Assembly: GCA_037039685.1 (NCBI GenBank)
Contig: JAWNGF010000001.1
Location: 1,178,001-1,242,000, forward strand
Reading direction: 5' to 3'
Origin: Ceratobasidium sp. AG-K
Lineage: Eukaryota; Basidiomycota; Agaricomycetes; Cantharellales; Ceratobasidiaceae
Length of the DNA stretch: 64,000 bases
In this document: one piece after another, positions 55,955-64,000 of the stretch
Layout of the letters: each line of letters opens with the position of its first letter
Position numbering within the stretch: the first letter of the stretch is position 1
Translations under genes and position numbers: made by a program
Notes under the pieces: generated by a model
What the model saw: only the letters and a program-made list of their open reading frames with translations
Database searches by the model: none
Told to the model about the DNA's origin: nothing

Positions 55955-58658
55955 ATGTCCGCCCCAGCGTTTCTTCCGCTGCTCGACTCTGGTGACGAAG
56001 ATCTCATCAATGCGACTACTCGATGTGGCCCTGTGCTGCTACCAGCCTCCTCCCAGTACTCTCTGACAACGGGAAGCACCTATTACGTCCTCCCAAATCC
56101 CAACGCGCCTCCTTCAGTTGACCAGGTCGCAACATGGCTCGACGGAGGGGCTACCAAAGTCGTACTCTCACTTTCGCTCACAAAAGAACTTTCTGGAGTC
56201 ATCCCGGCCGACAAACTAGTGCTCTTGCTAGATGCAAGCAGTGCAAGTGCTGTGACCGATAAAGTCCGAGAGGCTGTATCAGGAATCCTTTTGAAGACAC
56301 CAACGGTTGATACCGAGTTCCTGGAATCAATTATGCGATTCTTCAAGGGATTGGCCCTCTACGTCCTCCAATCCGAGGAAAATGTGCCTACCGTAGCCTC
56401 AATCCAGGCGTTGAAACGACTGGGAGCAACGTTGGTCACTCCGTCCTCCCAACTTACCCTCTCCCAATCCACATCTTCCCTATTAAACATTGGCGAGGCA
56501 TTCGTTGCCCCATTAACATCCGATCGCCCAGACGGCTATTTCCTACCATCGTTACTGCCTACAACCTGGGCGGAAGAAGCCTCGGGCTAGTATACTCATC
56601 CAAAGAATCCATCACCGAGTCTATATGCACTGGCAAGGGGGTTTACCAATCACGCAAACATGGACTCTGGCGCAAAGGCGAGACCTCGGGCGCTGTTCAA
56701 GAGGTTGTCTCGTTAAGAGCCGATTGCGATTCCGATAGTCTCGAGTTTAGCGTCATCCAGCACGGCACCGGCTTCTGTCACCTCGGCACGACAACCTGCT
56801 TTGGCGAAATCCACGGGCTCCCAGCGCTTGAGCGGACGCTGCAACTACGCTTGCAAAATGCGCCCCAAGGGTCTTACACGAGACGGTTGTTCGAAGATTC
56901 AAAGTTGCTCAAAGCAAAGATTATGGAGGAAGCCGACGAACTGTGCGCCGCGGAGAACAGAGAGGAGGTTGCATTCGAGGCCGCCGATCTTATCTACTTT
57001 GCTTTGACTAAATGCGTCAAGGCCGGTGTTTCCTTGGTCGACATCGAGGCGTCACTCGATCTGAAGGCCAAAAAAGTCACCAGACGACCTGGAAACGCAA
57101 AGGCACAGTATACTCAGCCCGAGGTGCCGAAACCTCCTCCTGCGGTAGCCAAGACCATTCCGACTCACCCTATTGCCCCAGGCGTTCCCAACAAAGCTGA
57201 TCCTATCCGTATGCGTACTGTCGAGCTGAGCTCGGCTTCCCGGTCTGAACGAGCCCAACTCCTCAAGCGGCCGGTGCTCAAGTCGGACGAGATGATTGCC
57301 AAGGTCAAGCCGATCGTCGACGACGTCAGGGCAAGAGGGGACGCTGCCCTGATCGACTTTGCTGCGAAATTCGACCGAGCACAGCTATCGACGACTGTTA
57401 TCTCCCCACCTTTTGCCCCGGAGTCGATGGAACTTGACCCGGACGTCAAGAATGCGATCGATCAGGCCTATGCAAACATCCACAAGTTCCACGTCGCACA
57501 AGCTGAAAAAGCACCTCTGGTGGTCGAGACAATGCCGGGGGTGACCTGCACCCGGTTTGCGAAGCCCATCGCCAGGGTCGGACTGTATGTTCCTGGAGGA
57601 ACGGCAATTTTGCCATCAACAGCTCTTATGTTGGGTATTCCCGCGCAAGTCGCCGGATGCAAGGAGATCGTGTTGGCTACACCACCCCGCCCGGATGGCG
57701 GTGTCGTTCCCGAAGTCATGTATGTCGCCAAGCTCATAGGCGCAAGCGCTATCCTGAAAGCCGGAGGAGGGCAAGCCGTTGCCGCAATGGCGTACGGCAC
57801 GGAAACCGTGCCTAAGGTTGACAAGATCTTCGGCCCTGGAAATCAATGGGTAACCGCGGCGAAGATGCTTGTTCAAAACGACACAGACGCACTAGTATCG
57901 ATCGACATGCCCGCGGGACCATCCGAAGTCTTGGTGAGTTCTCTCGCGTCGCGGAGCTTCCATACCACGCATATAGCACGTTCCGGCGCTCATCCTTGGC
58001 TGTTTGTGATGTTCATATAGGTTATCTCGGATATGACCGGCAATCCTGCGTTTGTAGCTGCAGACTTGCTATCTCAGGCCGAGCACGGGATCGACTCGCA
58101 GGTCGTGTTGGTGGCCGTTGGGTTAACGGACGACCGCTTGGCCGAGATTGAGCGCGAGGTGGATGTACAGGCTCATGCGCTTGAACGGGTTGACATCGTA
58201 CGCGAGTCAGTGCGCAAGAGCTTGATTGTGCGTGTGGCCAACGATGAAGAGGCCATTGCCTTTTCAAACGATTACGCACCTGAGCACTTGATCATTCATC
58301 TTGAGAATGCACGAGAAGCCGTCAAGTCCGTCGAAAACGCTGGTAGTGTCTTTGTTGGGGCGTTTACTCCAGAAAGGTGAGCGCTCATTTTAGTTCCAGC
58401 GGTCTAGAACTTTTAGGTGCTCATATATGCGATAGCTGTGGGGACTACGCCTCGGGTACAAACCACACGCTTCCGACCAACGGATATGCCCGTCAATTCA
58501 GCGGGGTGAACACGCTCTCATTCCAAAAGCACATCACTTCGCAAGAAATTACCAAGGAGGGTCTGCGGAACTTGGGTCCGGTGGTTATTACGCTCGCAGA
58601 CTGTGAGGGGCTCCAAGCCCACGGAAATGCAGTCCGGGTCCGACTCGCGGCAATTTAG
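55955..58658 (+). CDS. HIS4: Trifunctional histidine biosynthesis protein (PRA-CH / PRA-PH / histidinol dehydrogenase)
   Basis: Catalyses steps 2, 3, 9 and 10 of histidine synthesis in the cytosol. Residues about 1-210 form the N-terminal domain (VLPNPNAPPSVDQVATWL). Then comes phosphoribosyl-AMP cyclohydrolase with SRKHGLWRKGETSG and the Cys/His zinc ligands (LRADCDSDSLEF, GTGFCHLG), phosphoribosyl-ATP pyrophosphatase with GSYTRRLFED and KIMEEADELCAA, and histidinol dehydrogenase with RVGLYVPGGTAILPSTALML, DKIFGPGNQWVTAAK, DYAPEHLIIHL and the zinc-site LPTNGYARQFSGVN. Introns at 57934-58020 and about 58378-58432. Near 56541-56543 the first domain ends in a wrong frame with a stop at about 56590; adding one C to the CC run gives DGYFPTIVTAYNLGGRSLGL and continues to the end. 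Without correction only the first 211 residues would be translated. It ends at 58658, 146 bases from the convergent PDB1 gene. Confidence 0.93.
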
Positions 58659-58804
58659 AGTTATGCTCCCAGATGCTCGAATTAGATCAGCAACTGAAAT
58701 CAATGGATCTTACTGAAGTTCAAGAGTCAATTTTGGAAGGGATCAATATAAAATCCAATAGCATAAACAGCAAAACCGGATGAAGCATGGTCTGAAGTGA
58801 TACT

Positions 58805-60313
58805 CTAGTTGGTACGATACAGGGCACGCTTCGCAACCTTGACAATCAGTGGAGTATCGGGGAAGGCAAGAGCCTCGAGGTTAGCCGCATACTAGGGGAG
58901 GAATATTAGTCAAAGGAACAGCAGAAGCAGGAAGGTAACTCACAGGGGTAGGAACATCGGCACCAGTGACCCGCTCAACAGGGGCATCAAGGTAGTTGAA
59001 TGCCTCACTCTCGACGATTTGCGCGCAGATTTCTGAGCCGACCCCAAAGGCGGGGAAACCACCTTCGACAATAAGAAGGCTAGGCGTTCATGAGTATATG
59101 TTGGATCACACTATACCTTGTATGAAACTCACCGGTTAGTCTTCTTGACTGATTTGATGATGGTTTCGATATCGAGAGGACGAATAGATCGGAGGTTGAT
59201 GACCTCTGCCTTGATTCCCTCTTTTGCGAGCTCCTCGGCAGCCTCCATACTATGGGTAACCATCTTGCTATGTGCGACTATAGTGACATCAGAACCCTCC
59301 TTTTCGACTTTGCATTTGCCGATCGGGAGCAAAAAGTCTTCTGACATGGCCGCCTGCGACATCGGGAACGAAACACCATAAAGCATCTCATTCTCCAAAA
59401 AGACGACTGGATTGGGATCGCGGATGGCCGACTGTCCCGATAATCTCCATTTAAGAATCACGCGGTCTCCCGATAAGTATGAATACTAACCTTGAGTAAA
59501 CCCTTGCAATCCTCCGCGCTCCATGGGCTGACAACTTTAAGACCGGGGACAGAGCCGTACCAAGCCGCATAATCTTGCGAGTGCTGGGCGGCGACACCAG
59601 ATGCAGCACCATTGGGGCCTCGGAATACAACCGGGCATGGGACATTACCGCCCGACATATAGTATGTCTTTCCACCCGAATTCACAATCTGATCAATAGC
59701 CTAGAACGGGACGCGGTAAGATGCGCGAAAGTCGTGTCGGGATATGCTAGCTAACCTGCATGGCAAAGTTCCATGTCATAAATTCACAGCTGGGTTATGG
59801 GTCAGTAATACGCGACGTGTGCGATCAAGTAAGCAAACTCACATGGGCCGTAGACCAGCGAGGGCAGCACCAACGGCTAGACCTGCGAAACCCATCTCGG
59901 TGATAGGTGTATCGATGACGCGGTTCTCGCCAAACTTGTCCAGTAGGCCTTTTGTTACCTATTGGTAGGGTTTGAGCATGAGCTCGAGCCGTAAATGCAA
60001 CTCTAACCTTGTAGGCACCGTTGTAACGTGCAACTTCCTCTCCCATAATAAAGACGGTCTCGTCTCGCAACATCTCCTCCTCCATCGCCGCGTTTAGTGC
60101 CTCACGGACAGTCATCTATGACATGAAAGCAATTAAGCATTGTACGTTAAGCTGCTTGCCCTAAATCCATACCGTGTTCTGCTCCCCACTGCTTGCCCAT
60201 CTTCGCTGCTGAAAGATACGGGATGCGACGGGAAGGCGGGCCGCCGGGTTCCGGAGTCGCGATGCATTGAGAGCAGGCGCGAACCGAGTGAATGCGGAGC
60301 GTGCAGCAGACAT
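58805..60313 (-). CDS. PDB1: Pyruvate dehydrogenase E1 component, beta subunit (mitochondrial)
   Basis: Beta subunit of the thiamine-dependent E1 of the pyruvate dehydrogenase complex. Start at 60313 gives an Arg/Ala-rich mitochondrial presequence ([20 protein letters not shown], then QQRRWASS near the cleavage site). Then [35 protein letters not shown] (thiamine diphosphate-binding Glu region), [85 protein letters not shown] C-terminal block [15 protein letters not shown], and the tail [10 protein letters not shown] at 58805. Six or so introns split these blocks and all join in frame. An in-frame upstream ATG exists but would extend the presequence without family support. Matches the roughly 370-residue family. 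Confidence 0.95.
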
Positions 60314-60662
60314 GGCTTGACGAGAGAGAGCCGCTAACTTGACGTTTTGAAGTCGAGTGTCACCGTTGGGGATCAATGGGATTTTTGTGAGAATCAATTA
60401 CTTTCGCACGCCTACCAAGCATATCCAAACAGCACCCGCCACCCACTATCTACCTCAGACTGTGTCCAAGCCCATGCGTTTCTGCTGTATCAAACGTGCA
60501 TTAATTTATGTCCTCAAATTTATAATGCATTTATTTCGATGAAATTTTCACGCTTTGCTGCGTTGGGGGGATTGAAACTACATGACACGTGACCATACGT
60601 AACTCATCCTTTACCACCGCCACACCGCGTCTCTGATCTTTACGCGTCTTGGATTTGGAAAG
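60314..60662. promoter_or_regulatory. Divergent promoter region of PDB1 and VID27
   Basis: 349 bases between two start codons facing away from each other. A/T-rich in the middle (about 60495-60545). No specific motif identified. Confidence 0.45.
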
Positions 60663-63631
60663 ATGTTTATGCTTAGGTCGTGTAAGTAATTTTTACTAAT
60701 TAAAACTTTAACCATGCTAAATTTTCCTGATCACCGGCAGTTATGAATCGGATGTGGAGTGAGCCCGCAACGCAATACCATGACGTTTATCGACCCTAAT
60801 AGCTCACAGACGATCCCAACGCATCCGAGCTTGCACAACTTACAACTGGACAATTATACCTAGTCCGTCCTAACAGTATCAAGGGTCTGAGGGAATGCAT
60901 GTGAGTCACTTGGATGTATCTGAAATTGTGCACCCTAACCCGTAGGAAGATACAATGACGCAATGGCGACTGTCCGCCGTGCTCAGACCGAGCATCACTT
61001 CCACCTGGTCGTTACCAAAGTTTACGCTGAAGGCGCAGAGCCAACTCTCGAGGAGGACGATGAATGTGAGATACTCTGCCTTTTACGTAGCAGGGTTTGA
61101 ACTAATAGCCACCAGCCGAAGATGAGCGTGTATTTCTTCTAGACGAAGCTATTCAGTTCCGCTCGAGCACGTTCGAAGGCGCCCCGTCTTTCCAGTGGGC
61201 TGATATTGACGGCGATGAGGGTGATTTTTTCGAGTTTGTAGCGGTGGGCTCAAACGCTCCCACCACTGCCTTTTTCGAGACATCGGTCCTGAAGGCCATG
61301 TACGAGCGCAAATTCCTTAAGAGTTCAGACTCGGCTTCCGAGTCGGATTTGGCTGCTTTAGTATATACCCCTCCGGCTCCAACTTCCAAGCCTGTGCCCG
61401 CCCAAACGACGCCCAAGAAGAAGAAATCAGTTGCTGCTGAATCGCCGACCGCCAAACAATCGACACCCACAAAGCAAGAACCTAAGGCAAAGGCACCTCC
61501 TCCCGAAGCAGAGTCTCAATCGTCTCAAGTCAGCGAGCGCCCGGCAGTCGTTGACGAAGAAGCTCAACTATATTTGTGGGAATCCGAGCCGACAGAGCAG
61601 TTCGCATTCCAGGCAACGGTTCGGGCATACATTGTGGAAAACGACGAGTTCGAATGTAAGTCCGATTCGTGGTTCCGATAATCTTCACAAAACCAACTCG
61701 TGTGTGATTTGACTGTTATAGATTATCTTACGGCGATTGAGGATGGGACTTATTGGCTTGCTCATCAAATCACAAACGATCTCAATGGTCGATGGTCAAA
61801 GGTAGGAATCCACTCAAACTGATAGAGTTTATTCGCAGGGCTGACGAACTACCGTTAGACTTTGTTGTCGTTCACATGGAGTCATCTCTCCGATGAAGGA
61901 GTAGCCTCATCTTGGTGCTTCCGATTCCCGGATGTGGGCGCTTTTCAGCGGTTCCAGGACAAATATGCACAGTCCGTCTGGGAGACTGCGCATAAGGTAC
62001 CATGGGGAAAAGCAAAGGCACGAGATCAGTGATGTCACAGGTGAACCGCCACTGATGGCATTGTTTCCAGGCGGACGAACAGCAATACGCGATCGATTCA
62101 TTCGACTTTGATCCTGACACGGAAATGCATGATGTCTCGGATGAGGAAGAAGACGTAGAGGATGAGTTGAGTACGGTTGAAGGTACGTCAATTTCGGGTG
62201 ATTACTTCGGGAGTGTGGCGTCGACATCCGTGACAGAGGAAAATAGCGAGGATGAAGATGACGAGGAAGAGCATGGGGCCGTTCGGATGCCTGACGCTGG
62301 AGGCAAGAACAAGCTTTTGGCCAACGGATACAAGAACGGACTGTCGTACATTGCTCGTGGCAAGAACATTGGCGTATTTAGGAAAACCGAGGACGACCAG
62401 TTGGAGTACGCGGCTACAATCAGCAAGCTACTTACGCCACAGGGGAAGCAATTTGCCCCTAAAAAGGTATGTGTCGTTGGCGTATTACCTAACCCTTGTC
62501 TAACTAGCCGGTACCATCACGAATAACAGATGATGCTACACCAGCAAGACGCGACTCTGGTTTTGATGAATGAGCAGAATCCAAACGCGCTCTATCAGAT
62601 GGATATCGAGACTGGCAAGATTGTCGAAGAATGGAAGATTAGCGACCATATCGAGGTCAACGCCATGGCGCCCGACTCTAAATTTGCCCAGATGACGCCT
62701 GGGCAAACCTTGGTTGGAACATCACACAACGCGCTATTCCGGATCGACCCTCGAGTCAGTGGCGACAAGCTCGTGGATAGCGAATACAAGCAATACGCAA
62801 CCAAGGCAGCCTTCTCGAGTGTGACCACTACCGAAAAGGGCCATCTCGCGGTCGCATCTGAAAAGGGAGACATTCGACTGTTTGATTCGATTGGCAAGAA
62901 CGCCAAGACTGCATTGCCAGCGCTCGGTGACCCAGTGATCGGGGTGGACGTGACTGCTGACGGGCGCTACATCGTGGCGACCTGTCGGACGTACCTACTC
63001 CTGATTGATACTCTAATTGGCGAGGGTCGATATGCAGGCAGTCTAGGTTTTGACAGGAGCTTCCCGGCGAATGCGAAACCGATGCCTAAGCGGTTGCAAC
63101 TCCGGCCCGAACACGTTGGATATATGGGTGGACATATATCATTCACACCCGCTCGGTAAGTCTCCATAACCCCACACCAAATTTTGGCTTCCGATGATTG
63201 AGTGTTTGTTCCTTTGTAGGTTCAACTCCGGACCTGAAGCAGAGGAACAATTCATTGTCACTTCGACAGGAAACTTTGTGATTGCCTGGGACTTTAGAAA
63301 AGTCAAAAAGGGCCGTCTTGATCGGTACGACATCAAACAGTAAGTGATCGATTTTCAGGCAACCATCGGGCGTCGCTTAACGAACGGCACTTCAAGGTAC
63401 GAGCAACAAGTTATGGCGGATGACTTCCGAATGGGCGACAATAAGGATATTGTGGGTATTGTTGACGTGTTAGATTACTCGGAGCTAAAATTTTCGCCTC
63501 AGGTGGTCGCGTTGTCGGACAATGTCCATCTGACCAAGAAACAAGCCCTCGTGAAACCGACACGCCAATCGCTTGCTACCCCAACAAATAGCCTTCGGTC
63601 GCGCTCGGATATCGTAAATGCACCGTACTAG
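60663..63631 (+). CDS. VID27: VID27-family cytoplasmic protein
   Basis: Vid27 was linked in yeast to vacuolar import and degradation of fructose-1,6-bisphosphatase; its biochemical role is unclear. Two tiny first exons (MFMLRS, then FMNRMW) lead to NDPNASELAQLTTGQLYLVR and PNSIKGLRECI, the conserved N-terminus. The middle has a PH-like part (LYLWESEPTEQFAFQATVRA) after a Lys/Pro/Ser linker (TPKKKKSVAAESPTAKQSTP), then acidic stretches (DEEEDVEDEL, EDEDDEEE). The C-terminal VID27 beta-propeller domain follows: KNKLLANGYKNGLSYIARGK, VFRKTEDDQLEY, TLVLMNEQNPNALYQMDIET, QTLVGTSHNALFRIDPRVSG, HLAVASEKGDIRLFD, VTADGRYIVATCRTYLLLID, QFIVTSTGNFVIAWDFRKVK, and an end SRSDIVNAPY at 63631. About eight introns, all in frame. 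Confidence 0.92.
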
Positions 63632-64000
63632 GGAGAGTTACACGTATAGGGTAGGGAAATATTTGTATTCGGGTAAATGAATAGTGCGAGTATAGCCTTT
63701 GATTGGGCGGTTAATGTCTAGCAAATGGAATTACTATGAAAGTATAGAGTGATCGATCAGGCAAATGGGACGATCATTATCTGATACCGTTACACTCCAT
63801 GTTAACACATGTTACATCGCGGACCCATAGCCACGAACCAATGGGACTCGGACCGCATGTTTAATCAAACTATATCCGTCCAGTGCGCAATCTATCCTTT
63901 TACGGTGGGCTGTGAAAGCACCTGGGGTAGGGGTCCGTGGACATCGCACCCGTAAAGCACCCAGCACTCGCGTAGCAAAAGCCCATCATTACCAACCTCG
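63632..64000. other. 3' flank of VID27
   Basis: VID27 3'UTR and beyond; one isolated TAGCCACG motif at 63828 without the companion GATCCGGATC box. No gene recognised before the window ends. Confidence 0.4.

Noticed and set aside
1..64000. CRISPR arrays, bacterial operons, riboswitches, integrated virus
   Set aside because: None seen; the DNA is clearly eukaryotic with pervasive introns. No capsid, integrase or reverse transcriptase motif was recognised.

Overview
The window is nuclear DNA from a filamentous basidiomycete. Nearly every gene is cut by many short (about 45-60 nt) GT-AG introns. Gene families typical of Agaricomycetes are present: basidiomycete F-box proteins, a STAND-type WD40 gene relic, QDE-2-like Argonautes, fused HIS4, and FEX fluoride channels. 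Gene style and accessory content fit Rhizoctonia/Ceratobasidiaceae best; that placement is inference from family resemblance, not from a search.

Layout. 1-9 kb: 5' part of an FMP27/BLTP2 lipid-transfer protein (-), DNA polymerase epsilon subunit B (-), mitochondrial insertase COX18 (-) divergent from ribosomal protein RPL6 (+). 9.4-12.9 kb: secreted GH92 alpha-mannosidase (+). 13.3-16.5 kb: a decayed F-box gene followed by an intact paralogue (+). 17.6-31.9 kb: an inverted arrangement of two paralogue pairs, VTT-domain protein (-), alpha-tubulin (-) | alpha-tubulin (+), VTT-domain protein (+). A HAD phosphatase lies in the left arm; a small orphan ORF and a dead WD40 gene carrying a foldback element lie in the right arm. 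32.3-34.7 kb: RPL36 (-) and casein kinase II beta (-). 37.4-48.0 kb: two tandem Argonaute genes (+), each with an RGG-rich N-terminus and a DEDD catalytic tetrad. 48.4-54.2 kb: MFS transporter (-), TMA17-like proteasome chaperone (+), TspO/MBR protein (+), fluoride exporter (-). 54.5-63.6 kb: 3-ketosphinganine reductase (+), trifunctional HIS4 (+), pyruvate dehydrogenase E1 beta (-), VID27 (+).

Most genes are ordinary housekeeping genes. The more interesting content is architectural: (i) the mirror-image tubulin/VTT duplication; (ii) the tandem Argonautes, which share a promoter module that also lies between them and in front of an orphan ORF at 26 kb, and share a 3'UTR block; (iii) two consecutive micro-exons and a GC-AG intron splitting the catalytic motif of the HAD phosphatase; (iv) a foldback element inside the WD40 relic.

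Caution for users: at least eight conserved genes show an apparent frame break caused by a one- or two-base indel, usually beside a C/G run. The pattern looks more like residual assembly error than widespread gene death. Splice sites were read by eye, so exon limits are approximate unless given.
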